Assembly: GCF_900103445.1 (NCBI RefSeq) | Contig: NZ_FNHS01000010.1 | Coordinates: 1-64,000, forward strand | DNA from: Methylobacterium phyllostachyos | GTDB taxonomy: Bacteria; Pseudomonadota; Alphaproteobacteria; Rhizobiales; Beijerinckiaceae | Direction: 5' to 3' | Length of the DNA: 64,000 nucleotides | In this document: piece by piece, positions 50,401 to 57,986 of the stretch | Numbering within the stretch: position 1 is the first letter of the stretch | Layout of the letters: every line of letters starts with the position of its first letter | Notes under the pieces: generated by a model | What the model was told of the DNA's origin: nothing | The model's database searches: none | What the model saw: the letters and a program-made list of their open reading frames with translations, nothing else | Position numbers and translations under genes: made by a program

Positions 50401-50598
50401 GGTGACCTGCCGCTCGACATCGACCGGTGAGAGCGACGGCGCCAGGGTGTTGATCTGCACCTGGTTGTTGGTGATGTCGGGCACCGCGTCGATCGGCAGC
50501 CTCGCGAGCGCGACGGCGCCGAAGCCCGCGGCGAGCAGCACGAGGAGCAGGACCAGCCAGCGCTGGCGGACCGAGACGGCGAGGATGCGGCTGATCAT
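47413..50598 (-). CDS. CzcA-like heavy-metal RND efflux pump
   Basis: A 1061-residue proton-driven inner-membrane pump with 12 predicted membrane helices and two large periplasmic loops. HME-family landmarks: RLPIDAVPDITNNQVQINTL, FAENLDIYFARQQVAERL and the proton-relay helix SLGALDFGLIVDGAVIITEN, which matches the CzcA-type DFG-x3-DGAV motif rather than the CusA one. Co, Zn, Cd or Ni is therefore a likelier substrate than Cu or Ag. It lies 10 bp after its adaptor. No outer-membrane CzcC gene is adjacent. Confidence 0.93.
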   Translation of the reverse strand: MISRILAVSVRQRWLVLLLVLLAAGFGAVALARLPIDAVPDITNNQVQINTLAPSLSPVDVERQVTYPVETALAGIKGLDYTRSLSRNGFSQVTAVFAENLDIYFARQQVAERLAQVREDLPSGVEPRMGPISTGLGEITMWSVRYAPPDERVIVPAGKPGWQPDGSYRTPEGQDLRTELEQVAYLRTVEDWIIRPQIKAVPGVAGVDGIGGFEKQYHVQPDPTKLTALDLSFADVARALQANNANQGARYLEDNGESYVVRAAGRLESPAAIADVVVASRGGVPVRIRDIATVRIGRDLRTGSASENGRETVIGTALMRIGENSRTVASAVGARLDQIRRALPPGIVVETVLDRTQLVEATIRTVGKNLAEGAGLVIVVLFLLLGNIRAALIAALVIPVAMLMTVTGMVEAKISANLMSLGALDFGLIVDGAVIITENALRHLAERQHAIGRPLALDERLETVRASAEEMIKPSLYGQAIIILVYLPLLTFSGVEGKMFQPMALTVILALAAAFVLSLTFVPALIAIALTGRVTEAESPILRGLKAFYRPVLGAAIRAPAPFVGAALLLLVGAGLLAARLGTEFIPLLDEKSIALNATRIPSTSLTQSQAMQLKVEQVIAKFPQVATVFSKTGTAEVATDPMPPNSSDTFVMLKPQAAWPDPSLSKAALQAQIEAAVTELAGNVYEFSQPIQLRFNELLAGTRGDLAVKVFGEDFGPMLETANRIAAILRGIPGADDVKVEQIAGLPVFEITIDREEAARLGLSTGAIQEVIGAAMGGKEAGIVFEGDRRVPIVVRLTDQVREDREALENLPVPLPPGPNGRAASVLLRQVAHFSVSEGPNQISRENGRRRVVVTANVRGRDIGSLVAEAQAKVAAQVPLPAGASLSWGGQFENLASARARLAVVVPVCFGLIVLLLTAALGRARDALLVFSAVPLALTGGIAALWLRGMPLSVPAAVGFIALSGVAVLNGLVMLTFIKQLVAEGRPLPAAIRAGALTRLRPVAMTALVASLGFVPMALATGTGAEVQRPLATVVIGGLISATLLTLVVLPALYARFGRS

Positions 50599-50608
50599 GG
50601 CGCGCGCC

Positions 50609-51907
50609 TCAATCGTCGTGGCCGGCTTCGGCCTTGCCGAGCTCGGCCTTCAGCAGGAAGGTGTTGCCCACCGCGATCTCGGCGCCGGGCTCGAGCCCGG
50701 CGGTGACCGCGTAGGCCTCGTCGTCGGAGGGCCCGAGTTCGACGACCCGCTTCTCGAAGCCGTCGGCCTTGCGCACGAACACCACGGGCTTGCCGTCGAT
50801 CGTCTGGATCGCCGCCTTGGGAATCCGGACCGGGACCGTATCCCGGGCGATCTCCACCTCGGCGGTGACGAAGGTGCCGGGCCGCCACGCGAAATCGGGA
50901 TTCGGCAGGGTCACCACCACCCGGGCGGAGCGGGTGTCGGCGTTGAGGAAGGGGCTCACGAAGATCACGCGGCCCTCGGCCCGGTTCTCCGCCGCGCTGG
51001 CCCGGGCCGGGGTGACGGCGACGCGGGCGCCCTCCCGGACCTGGGCGAGGTCCAGCGTCGGCACCGACAATTCGATCCAGACCGTCGAGAGATCCGCCAC
51101 CGTGTAGAGGTCGGCCGGATCGCCCTCCTTGCCGACCGCGGTGCCGACATCGACCTTGCGCTCGACGATCCGGCCGGCGAGCGGCGCCCGCAGGGGATAG
51201 CGGCGCAGGCTCGACTGGTTGGGCGTGGCCTCGTCGCGCTTCTGGGCGGCCGCCACCGCGGCGGCGTCGAGGCCCAGCGCCGACAGCTTCTGCCGGGCGA
51301 GGTCGACCCGCAGCCGGGTCTCCAGATAGGCGGCCCGGGCGGTCTCGAAGGCGGCCTCCGAGGCGCTGCGCGAGGCGAGCAGCTTCTGCTGGCGCTCGAA
51401 GTTGATCGTCTGCAACTCGGCCTGGACCTGGGCGGTGAGGTACTCGCTCTTGGCGTCGGCGACCTCCCGGCTGTCGAGGATCGCCACGACTTCATCCTTC
51501 TGCACCGCGTCGCCGAGCCGCTTGCGCATCTCCGCGACGGTGCCGACCACCCGGGCCGGGACGCGGGCGATCCGGTCGGCATCGGGGGTGATGGTGCCGG
51601 GGACCAGCAGGTGGCGCGCCAGCGTGCCGCCGCCGACCCGCAGGGTCGCGATGTCCTGGTTGGCGATCTGCTCGGGCTGCATCCGGATCACGGCATCCCC
51701 GTGGTCGGCGGCAGGATCCGCGCCGTGCGGATGGTCGTCGGTTCCAGCCTCCGGTGCGCCCGAGGGCGCGGCGTGGTCGGCCGGGGCGAGACCGGCGACT
51801 GTGAGGGACTGCCGGAGCAGGGCGGGCAGGGCAGGGACGGCGGCGCCGAGGGCGAGGCCGGCGGCCAGAAGGGCCGCGCCGACGACGGCGGACGGGAGAA
51901 TGCGCAT
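50609..51907 (-). CDS. CzcB-like efflux adaptor
   Basis: A 432-residue membrane fusion protein. An N-terminal signal/anchor (LPSAVVGAALLAAGLALGAA) is followed by a His/Asp-rich segment (DDHPHGADPAADHGDAV) that may bind metal, a CzcB/CusB barrel (PGTITPDADRIARVPARVVG), a coiled-coil hairpin and a C-terminal domain (AVTAGLEPGAEIAVGNTFLL). The ATG at 51907 gives the shortest reasonable signal. It is upstream of and co-directional with the pump. Confidence 0.9.
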   Translation of the reverse strand: MRILPSAVVGAALLAAGLALGAAVPALPALLRQSLTVAGLAPADHAAPSGAPEAGTDDHPHGADPAADHGDAVIRMQPEQIANQDIATLRVGGGTLARHLLVPGTITPDADRIARVPARVVGTVAEMRKRLGDAVQKDEVVAILDSREVADAKSEYLTAQVQAELQTINFERQQKLLASRSASEAAFETARAAYLETRLRVDLARQKLSALGLDAAAVAAAQKRDEATPNQSSLRRYPLRAPLAGRIVERKVDVGTAVGKEGDPADLYTVADLSTVWIELSVPTLDLAQVREGARVAVTPARASAAENRAEGRVIFVSPFLNADTRSARVVVTLPNPDFAWRPGTFVTAEVEIARDTVPVRIPKAAIQTIDGKPVVFVRKADGFEKRVVELGPSDDEAYAVTAGLEPGAEIAVGNTFLLKAELGKAEAGHDD

Positions 51908-52045
51908 GGATCGGCCATGAGATCGGCCGGGACGGCGGGATGCCGCTGAGCGGCCCCGCAAAAGCCCGGTCAGGTTTCGCGTGGGGGCGAACCCGGGGCC
52001 GGCACAGGCCTCCGGGTGAGACGCGCGCCAGCCGGCGGCGTCAGC

Positions 52046-52417
52046 TCACGCGCGCGGGGGCCGCGGCAGCCGGTCGGGGGCGATGGAGCTGTGGCCCTGC
52101 GCGAGGCGGGCCCGCAGCGGCCGGCCCGTCACGGGCGGCGGCACCATCGCCGCGGCTTCCAGGCGGGCGGCCAGATGACAGCTGCAATGGACATGCGCGG
52201 CGAGGCCGGGATCGACGGCGGTCGAGGCAGTCGGCGCATCGAGGGCCGCGCCCTCGCCCACTTCGTGGTGGCCGCCCGCATGGAAGGCGAGATCGGCCGC
52301 GAGGCTGACGCCCGGCCCGGCGACCGATAGCGCCAGGACGAGCGCGAGCATGCGGACGGCCAGCGCCCACCAGCCCCGCGCCCGAGCGGAGCGCCTATGC
52401 CGAACCCCGAAGGTCAT
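52046..52417 (-). CDS. Small His/Cys-rich exported protein, CzcI-like by context
   Basis: A 123-residue protein with a basic N-terminus, one hydrophobic signal helix (MLALVLALSVAGPGVSLAAD), then HAGGHHEVGEG and HVHCSCHLAARL, candidate metal ligands. Its place immediately upstream of a CzcBA-type operon suggests a metal-sensing or accessory role like CzcI. The family assignment is by context only. The start could also be an internal ATG just before the hydrophobic helix. Confidence 0.65.
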   Translation of the reverse strand: MTFGVRHRRSARARGWWALAVRMLALVLALSVAGPGVSLAADLAFHAGGHHEVGEGAALDAPTASTAVDPGLAAHVHCSCHLAARLEAAAMVPPPVTGRPLRARLAQGHSSIAPDRLPRPPRA

Positions 52418-52489
52418 CGCGGGTCTTATGGTCGATGCGGGGCCGCGGGTACAGGGGGCAAGCGCGAAGATGCAGGCCCGCCGGCGCCG

Positions 52490-53554
52490 TCAGGCCGCCA
52501 GCTTAAGCACCCAGTCGTAGAAATCCCCCCAGGCCTCGATCCGGTCGGATCGGCCCGGGGCCGCCTCCGCCGGGCCCTGCGCCCGGACGTCCCGGGGTGC
52601 ATGGCCGTAGGCGAACCGGAAGGCCTGCGCGAAATGCGCCGGGCTCTCGAACCCCCAGCGATACGCCACCTCCGAGATGCGGGCGCCACGCCCGTCGCCC
52701 GCGGCCAGATCGCGATAGGCGCGGGCGAGCCGGCGCTGGCGGATGTAGCCGGCCACGCCCCCGAGCGGGACGAACAGGCGGTACAGGGCACTCCGGGAGA
52801 TGCCGAATTGCCGGCCGAGCGTCTCGGCGTTCAGGTCGGGGGAGGCCAATTCGGCCTCGATGAACCGCCGGAGGGCGAGGAGCAGCGGGGCGCCGTCCGG
52901 AGCCTGAGCGTTCCGCTCCGCCGCGGGCAGGCCCGAGACCGCCGCGCCGAGGAGCACAGCCGTCGCCCGCGCGGCCGCCCCGGACTCCCGCTCCGAGAAG
53001 CCGGGGGCGTGCGCGTCGAGGGCACGCAGATGGTCGTTCAGCATGCGGCCGAACGGGCTCGCACCCCGGATCACCTGACCGTGGAGGGCGTCGAGCATGG
53101 CCTGATCGGCGCCGAACAGCCCGCGCGGCAGCACCACCGTCAAGGCCTGATAATCCGTGGACTGAGCGGCGAGCGGACGCGACAGGTCGAGCAGACAGAT
53201 GTCGCCCGGCCCGCAATCCTGCGCGGCACCGCCAGCCTCGACCCGGGACCGGCCCGAGAGGCGTACGTGGGCCAGGATGTGATCGACCCCCATCCGGGCC
53301 ACGAGGGCGCGGTCGCGGGTGAATCGCAGGCCCGAGGCGCCGGCCCGGCAGAGGATCGCGTTGCCGAGGTGCTGGACATGCGACCGGCCCCGGAACTCGG
53401 CCACGTCCTCCCTCCGGATCGCGAAGGACCAGAACGGCGCGACGGCGTCGCGCCACGCGGCCGCCTGATGAAGACCTGGACGCTCGTCATCAAGCTGTAG
53501 AACTGAGTTCGACCGCATCGCCCGTGTCGTTCGTATCCCTGCCGGGGTACTCAT
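52490..53554 (-). CDS. AraC-family transcriptional regulator
   Basis: A 354-residue regulator. N-terminal part resembles the AraC-binding-like 2 sensory domain (GDICLLDLSRPLAAQSTDYQ). The C-terminal two-HTH domain is clear: TLGRQFGISRSALYRLFVPL and ISEVAYRWGFESPAHFAQAF. It lies upstream of the metal-efflux genes on the same strand, so it may control them, although AraC regulators of metal pumps are uncommon. Start choice is uncertain; an ATG at 53518 is an alternative. Confidence 0.88.
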   Translation of the reverse strand: MSTPAGIRTTRAMRSNSVLQLDDERPGLHQAAAWRDAVAPFWSFAIRREDVAEFRGRSHVQHLGNAILCRAGASGLRFTRDRALVARMGVDHILAHVRLSGRSRVEAGGAAQDCGPGDICLLDLSRPLAAQSTDYQALTVVLPRGLFGADQAMLDALHGQVIRGASPFGRMLNDHLRALDAHAPGFSERESGAAARATAVLLGAAVSGLPAAERNAQAPDGAPLLLALRRFIEAELASPDLNAETLGRQFGISRSALYRLFVPLGGVAGYIRQRRLARAYRDLAAGDGRGARISEVAYRWGFESPAHFAQAFRFAYGHAPRDVRAQGPAEAAPGRSDRIEAWGDFYDWVLKLAA

Positions 53555-53789
53555 CCCGCTGACCGTCTTACAGGAGGCCCGGTTTCCAGGAAAAGGCACC
53601 TGTCCCGTCCACGATCGACGGAACGCCGCCGAACACGGGCCGGTATCCGGATTGCACGGTTCGATGCGCCGGCAGATCTCGCAACAGGCCGTCTACCTCG
53701 CTCGAGGCAGGCCGAATGCGAAACGTCCCGCGAGCCGGAGGGCTGCGGGACGGAGAGCATCCGGTCGAACCGGCTGGTGATGGCGGCTG

Positions 53790-53969
53790 TTACTTCCCGC
53801 TCGGCGCCGCGCCGCTGCCCGTGGCACCATTGCTGGTGCTGCTGTCACCCGCGGGGGCGCCGGGGGACGAGGTGTTGCCGTTGGGCGTGCTCTGCGCGAC
53901 GGCCAGCCCGGCATTGCCGGCGACGAGGGCGAGCGCGAGGAAGGCGGACTGAAGGGTGCGGCTGGTCAT
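53790..53969 (-). CDS. Small secreted Ser/Gly/Asn-rich protein, unknown
   Basis: A 59-residue protein: signal peptide (SAFLALALVAGNAGLAVAQ) and a 33-residue mature part made almost only of Ser, Gly, Asn, Thr, Pro and Ala, ending GAAPSGK. Proteins like this are common in Methylobacterium-type genomes, but I know no function. A perfect EcfG-type promoter lies 63 bp upstream. Confidence 0.7.
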   Translation of the reverse strand: MTSRTLQSAFLALALVAGNAGLAVAQSTPNGNTSSPGAPAGDSSTSNGATGSGAAPSGK

Positions 53970-54031
53970 GACGCTCCTGAACTTCCGATCGTGTCTTCGA
54001 CGTGCCGGCGCACGGCCGGTCCAAGCTGGAT

Positions 54032-54056
54032 AACGGCCGGCCGCCGGGCTCGTTCC
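54032..54056 (-). promoter_or_regulatory. EcfG-type general stress promoter
   Basis: On the minus strand, GGAAC (54052-54056), 16-nt spacer, CGTT (54032-54035), an exact match to the EcfG consensus. It faces the 59-residue secreted protein gene. Confidence 0.65.
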
Positions 54057-54194
54057 CGGACGTGCCGATGCGGTGCCGCTGGCGGGGATTCGGCCGGGGT
54101 TGAGAGGGGAATCGTTCGTCGCGACCATTTCGTCCGGGAACAGCCGGGCGCCACCCAAGCTTGTCCGAACGACGAGGCGGGGCGGGAGCGGGCC

Positions 54195-54377
54195 ATGAAG
54201 GTCTATCGGATCATGCAGGCGGCGACCGGCGCGATCCTCTGGATCGGCGCGGCCCTCGATGCCCCGACGGCCCTCGACGCGATGGCGAGCGCGGCCGGCT
54301 ACCGTGACGGCGCCGGCCTTCCGACTCACCTCCGGGCCGGCGGCCTTCACGTCGAGGAAGTGGAGGCCCGGCCATGA
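54195..54377 (+). CDS. Small protein, unknown (60 aa)
   Basis: A 60-residue soluble protein (MKVYRIMQAATGAILWIGAA ... GLHVEEVEARP) with alternating hydrophobic residues suggesting a small alpha/beta fold. GGGAGCGGGCC precedes the ATG. The stop overlaps the next ATG (ATGA), so the pair is translationally coupled. No family recognised. Confidence 0.65.
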   Translation: MKVYRIMQAATGAILWIGAALDAPTALDAMASAAGYRDGAGLPTHLRAGGLHVEEVEARP

Positions 54378-54616
54378 CCAAGCTGTTCATCGCACAGGTG
54401 CGGGACGCTCGTGGGGAGAAGCCCCTCGTCACGGTCAGGGCGGAGGCCGAGGGCGAGGCACGCCTGTTCCTGACGGCCGCCTATCCGGACGCGGAGATCG
54501 CCGCCATCGCGGAGCCCAGCGACTGGACGAGTGATGCCGATACCGGCACCCGGGCCGGCGACATCCGGGAGCATCCCGATGTAGCATGGCAGATGCCGTC
54601 GAGCTTGGCCGGTTGA
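54374..54616 (+). CDS. Small protein, unknown (80 aa)
   Basis: An 80-residue soluble protein with KLFIAQVRDARGEKPLVTVR and FLTAAYPDAEIAAIAEPSDW, a beta-alpha-beta-like pattern. It is coupled to the preceding gene; both may come from one ancestral small domain, since each begins with a short strand followed by a helix (EGEARLFL and APTALDAM). Unknown function. Confidence 0.65.
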   Translation: MTKLFIAQVRDARGEKPLVTVRAEAEGEARLFLTAAYPDAEIAAIAEPSDWTSDADTGTRAGDIREHPDVAWQMPSSLAG

Positions 54617-54749
54617 ATCGGCCGGTCGCGTCGGCCGACCGAGGCCAAAGCGCTCGATTCCGCCCGGATTACCGGTCCGGCGGGCCGATTGCAGACAAGT
54701 GTCGTGATCGCATTCAGGACCTCTCAGCGTGGAACGCGGAGATTGCGGC

Positions 54750-55091
54750 ATGACGTCCGTCGATCCGACGCCGCGGCTCTTCGCAGCCGCCGCTGCCCTG
54801 ACCGGCACCGGCATCCTGATGTGCCGGGCGGAGCCGTCCTGGGACGGGATCCTGATCGGCCTGCTCTGTCTCGGCCTCTGGGCGCTCGGAACCCTGGCGG
54901 CACGGCCGGTCCGGACGGCGCGACCGGCGCGACCGGCGCGACCGGCCCGGCCGATGGTGCTGGAAGCCGTGGTCGTCGAGACACCCCGAGCCCCGCCGGA
55001 GCTGCTGCCCGCCCCCCGCCCGGCGACCGCCCCCCGCCTGGCCGAAGTGCCGACGCACCGGCAGCGGGTGATCGGGCGCCAGCGCCGGTAG
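54750..55091 (+). CDS. Small membrane protein with Arg-Pro-Ala repeats, unknown
   Basis: A 113-residue protein with two hydrophobic segments (LFAAAAALTGTGILMC and ILIGLLCLGLWALGTLAA) and a proline-rich tail starting ARPARPARPARP, encoded by 9-bp GCGACCGGC-type tandem repeats near 54919-54945. The repeat number may vary between strains. The ATG at 54750 follows GGAGATTGCGGC. No family recognised. Confidence 0.55.
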   Translation: MTSVDPTPRLFAAAAALTGTGILMCRAEPSWDGILIGLLCLGLWALGTLAARPVRTARPARPARPARPMVLEAVVVETPRAPPELLPAPRPATAPRLAEVPTHRQRVIGRQRR

Positions 55092-55171
55092 ACCGACCGG
55101 CCCTCGCGAACTTCTGCCGCAGCACCGATGTGGGCCGCCCCGCGTTGCCGGGAGCCAACCCAGGAGACAGC

Positions 55172-55372
55172 ATGGCGGACAAGGCTGACGTGACGACCTA
55201 CACGGTGAAGCAGGCGCTGGCCGCCAAGGTCGCGGATCACATCGAGATCGCGGTCGAGACGCAGGACGGCACCACGCTGAAGCTCAAGGCGACCGCCGAC
55301 CAGCTGGACGCCCTGGTGGGCGATCTGGAGACCATCCTGGATGCCGACGACGCCGAGGGCGAGGCGGCCTGA
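55172..55372 (+). CDS. Small acidic protein, unknown (66 aa)
   Basis: A 66-residue acidic protein (MADKADVTTYTVKQALAAKV ... ILDADDAEGEAA) with a beta-strand pair DHIEIAVETQDGTTLKLKAT and a helix. AGGAGACAGC gives a good ribosome site. A terminator-like hairpin follows. Unknown function. Confidence 0.7.
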   Translation: MADKADVTTYTVKQALAAKVADHIEIAVETQDGTTLKLKATADQLDALVGDLETILDADDAEGEAA

Positions 55373-55400
55373 GCCGCAGCCCGCCGAACAGCGGACCATC

Positions 55401-55435
55401 AGTGCCGCCCGATCCCGACACGATCGGGCGGCACT
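55401..55435 (+). terminator. 14-bp hairpin terminator
   Basis: AGTGCCGCCCGATC and its exact reverse complement with a 7-nt loop, 28 bp after the preceding stop codon. No T tract. Confidence 0.7.
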
Positions 55436-55722
55436 GCCCGGCGGGACCCCGGCCCCGGGCCGGGTGAGGGAGACGGCGTCCAACCGAAGCGTCCAAGGGC
55501 TGCCTGGGCGCTCCCAAGCGAGGCGGGACAAGTCTTCGGCCGGCGGTGACCGGACGGTTCTGGGACCGGATATTTCTGATATGCTCTGCTTCCGAGGGAT
55601 TGTCCTGAGGAGGTGGAGGTGTTCGGCTACGTCTTCACCCTCCGGCCGGGCGGATTCCCGGCGCCCGGAAACCTGGCGCGCCGGTCCGCCGCGTGAGCCG
55701 CGCCGCCGGCCCGGAGGAAGCC
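55436..55722. other. Intergenic region with possible leader ORF
   Basis: Holds a possible 25-codon frame (55619-55696, GTG start after GAGGAGGTGGAG) and an A+T-rich patch (GATATTTCTGATATGC near 55568) that could be a promoter -10 region. Nothing else recognised. Confidence 0.35.
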
Positions 55723-55983
55723 ATGGACGCGCGCTCGAATCCGGCCGCCTATCGGCTGCAATGCGTCGTGCACCGGGAGAGCGCGAGCGGCATCATCATC
55801 CACGACGAGCAGATCCGCGCCCCCTCCGAGGACGCGGCCGTGGCCGACGCGAAGGCCCGATTCGCGCAGCTCCTCGCCGGCCGCTCGGGTTCGGCCGCCC
55901 TGCGGGACACGGCTGGCCGGGTCGTCTGGTCCAGGCGTCAGAATACCCCACCCGGCTCAGGGGCGCCGGAAGCCGAATCGTAA
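55723..55983 (+). CDS. Small protein, unknown (86 aa)
   Basis: An 86-residue protein with a strand-helix pattern (RLQCVVHRESASGIIIHDEQ, DAAVADAKARFAQLLAG). GGAGGAAGCC precedes the ATG. The strand followed by 'ADAKARF' resembles small DUF-type proteins with a beta-alpha unit, but no family can be named. Confidence 0.65.
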   Translation: MDARSNPAAYRLQCVVHRESASGIIIHDEQIRAPSEDAAVADAKARFAQLLAGRSGSAALRDTAGRVVWSRRQNTPPGSGAPEAES

Positions 55984-56008
55984 CGCCGCCCGACAGGAAC
56001 CGCGCGCC

Positions 56009-56182
56009 TCAGCGAAGCGGCTCCAGGTCGATCACGGGGCCGCCCAAGTCGAAGAGCTCGTCGTCGGACAGGCAACCCTCGTCCAGCTCGATCTCCTCCC
56101 GGCGCCGGAACGGCGCGACCGAGGAGAGAACTCCGAGCGTGAGGGCTCCGGCCACAAGGGCAACGAGGATCGCGATCGTCAT
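56009..56182 (-). CDS. Small single-helix membrane protein, unknown
   Basis: A 57-residue protein: membrane helix MTIAILVALVAGALTLGVLS, a basic RRRE turn and an acidic cytoplasmic tail (IELDEGCLSDDELFDLGGPV). The start at 56182 follows GAGGGTTTCGTC; an ATG 11 codons upstream is possible. Unknown function. Confidence 0.65.
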   Translation of the reverse strand: MTIAILVALVAGALTLGVLSSVAPFRRREEIELDEGCLSDDELFDLGGPVIDLEPLR

Positions 56183-56325
56183 GACGAAACCCTCGGTTCC
56201 GGGGTGCGGGGCCATCAGGCACGGGTCAGATTAAGGCCCGGTTCCCAGGAACTTGCAACCAAGTCCCGTCGGGCCGTGACGCGGGTGGGATCAAAGCGCA
56301 CCGCTGGACGAGGCGGGCGGCGGCC

Positions 56326-56808
56326 TCACGGCCGTTCGGGGACCGCGTCCTGCTGGCGGTCGACCTCGTCGCGCACGCCATGACCGGCCATCAGGATCTC
56401 GCCCATGAAGGCGGCGATGGCCGCAACGGTGCAGACCAGGGCCGCCCCGAAGCACGCGAACAGGACCGATGCGGCGGCGCCGTCGCGCAGGGCGCCGACG
56501 AACAGCGTCAGCACGGCCAGCCCGATCAGGCAGCCGCCGAGCGAGGCCAGGGCGACGGCCACGTCGAGCATGAAGGAGCGCCGCCGCAGGAAAGTCAGCC
56601 GGCGGGACAGGCGCGCGGCGTCGGCGCTCGTCGCCCGCTCGGCCTCCGCCGAGAGGGCATCGACCTTGTCGGAGATTCGGCCGAGGCGGGTCGAGAACAC
56701 GTTGAGCAGGGTCGCGAGCGCCGACAGCAGGAAGGCCGGCGCGAGCGCCACCTGGATGATGTGCGCGATGCTGTCGGGCTCGGTGGAGCTGAGGGAGAAT
56801 CCGAACAT
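56326..56808 (-). CDS. DUF2721-family membrane protein
   Basis: A 160-residue protein with three hydrophobic helices: IIQVALAPAFLLSALATLLN, DVAVALASLGGCLIGLAVLT and ASVLFACFGAALVCTVAAIA. The first helix and the following TRLGRISDKVDAL are typical of DUF2721. The function of the family is unknown. It is a single gene between unrelated small genes. Confidence 0.85.
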   Translation of the reverse strand: MFGFSLSSTEPDSIAHIIQVALAPAFLLSALATLLNVFSTRLGRISDKVDALSAEAERATSADAARLSRRLTFLRRRSFMLDVAVALASLGGCLIGLAVLTLFVGALRDGAAASVLFACFGAALVCTVAAIAAFMGEILMAGHGVRDEVDRQQDAVPERP

Positions 56809-57018
56809 CCGGCGCTACGCCCCCAGGCGCGTCACGCAGGAGCGACGCCCGCGGCGGGTTCCGAGCGGGAAGGGGACTTGCGGCGGCGCCATGCCGGCAG
56901 GGTCACCACAGGATGCCCCTCCTGCGCAAGCGGTCACCGGAGCCGCCACACCCGCGGATTGGTGACGATGGCGGCGAGGACGTCGCAGGCGACGCCCAGC
57001 GGCGTCCCCGATACGCCG

Positions 57019-57513
57019 TCACGGCTTGGGTGGTTGCGCCCGCACGACGATGGCCGCCGGCACGAAGCGCCGGAGATCGGCCAGCGACACCGCCAGAGCC
57101 GACCGGTTCAGGAACGGCCCGAACACCACCGGCACGTCGCCGGGCGGCGTCCCCGCGAAGGTGTCCGGCGCGTCGAACCCGGCTGCGCGGCCGCAGGCCC
57201 GGACCGCCCACGCAATCGCGGCGTCCGCAGGGGTCCTACCCTCGGGGCCGGAGAGCGGGACAGGAGCGTGCACCGGATAGAGCCGGCCTGGATCCACCAG
57301 CCGAATGCCCCACGCGATCCGCTCGACATCCGCCGCTTCTCCACAGGCCGCCGTTTCGCCCGGGCCGAGGGTTGAATCGCGGGTGGCCGTACATTCCGGC
57401 TTCGCGATTCGTGGCGGTACCGGGACTCCGCGTTGCCGAAGACCGATTGGCCAAATGCAGATTGGACAGAACGTCGTTGTCTCCCGCGGACCACGAGCGT
57501 GATCACTGGTCAT
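57019..57513 (-). CDS. Hypothetical protein, uncertain
   Basis: A 164-residue frame with no signal peptide or membrane helix. The second half has a GC-rich third codon position as in neighbouring genes, but the first ~50 codons do not, so the true start may lie later. A Cys-containing FCPICIWPIG near the N-terminus is the only recognisable oddity. The assignment as a gene rests mainly on codon pattern. Confidence 0.4.
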   Translation of the reverse strand: MTSDHARGPRETTTFCPICIWPIGLRQRGVPVPPRIAKPECTATRDSTLGPGETAACGEAADVERIAWGIRLVDPGRLYPVHAPVPLSGPEGRTPADAAIAWAVRACGRAAGFDAPDTFAGTPPGDVPVVFGPFLNRSALAVSLADLRRFVPAAIVVRAQPPKP

Positions 57514-57986
57514 GTCGCGCCGATGACCGTGGAGGCCTGCGGGACATCGATGCCGGATGCCGGCGAAACGGGGCGGGGACAGCCGGGAGACCGCGCCGCC
57601 GCGCAGGGCTCGAACCTATGTATCGCCGGGGCCGGGCGTAAATTAATGTTAACCGCGTTCGACCGCGATGGCCGGGCTTGCGGGCCGTCGTCCGGTAAGA
57701 TTTAACAAACGACGAAGCTTCCTGGTTGGTCCTAGGAACGTTCACGAGCGAACTCAAAGCCCCGCCCGCCCCTGGCGATGCGGGGCTTCTTGTTCACGGA
57801 AGACCGCTGGATACGCGCTCTCATCCACCCCGTGGCAATCTTCCGCGGGATGTGCTCCAGCGCACTTGATTATTGGGCGCCTCAAAACACCAAGCTCGGC
57901 TGTTGCAGCGATGCACTATCGCGCAGCCTCAACCTGTCGTTCATTGGCCTCGTACACATCCCGCCCAACGGGAGACAGAGGACCAG
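57514..57986. other. 473-bp region upstream of the outer-membrane protein
   Basis: Contains an A+T-rich patch at about 57640-57715 (GTAAATTAATGTTAACC, AAGATTTAACAAACG) that is a likely promoter, then a hairpin at 57757-57788 and a long leader. No gene supported. Confidence 0.5.
57757..57788 (+). terminator. AAGCCCCGC hairpin in the omp leader
   Basis: AAGCCCCGC and GCGGGGCTT form a 9-bp stem with a 14-nt loop followed by CTTGTTC. It is terminator-like but lies between the probable promoter and the outer-membrane protein gene, so it could be an attenuator or end an unseen small RNA. Confidence 0.5.
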
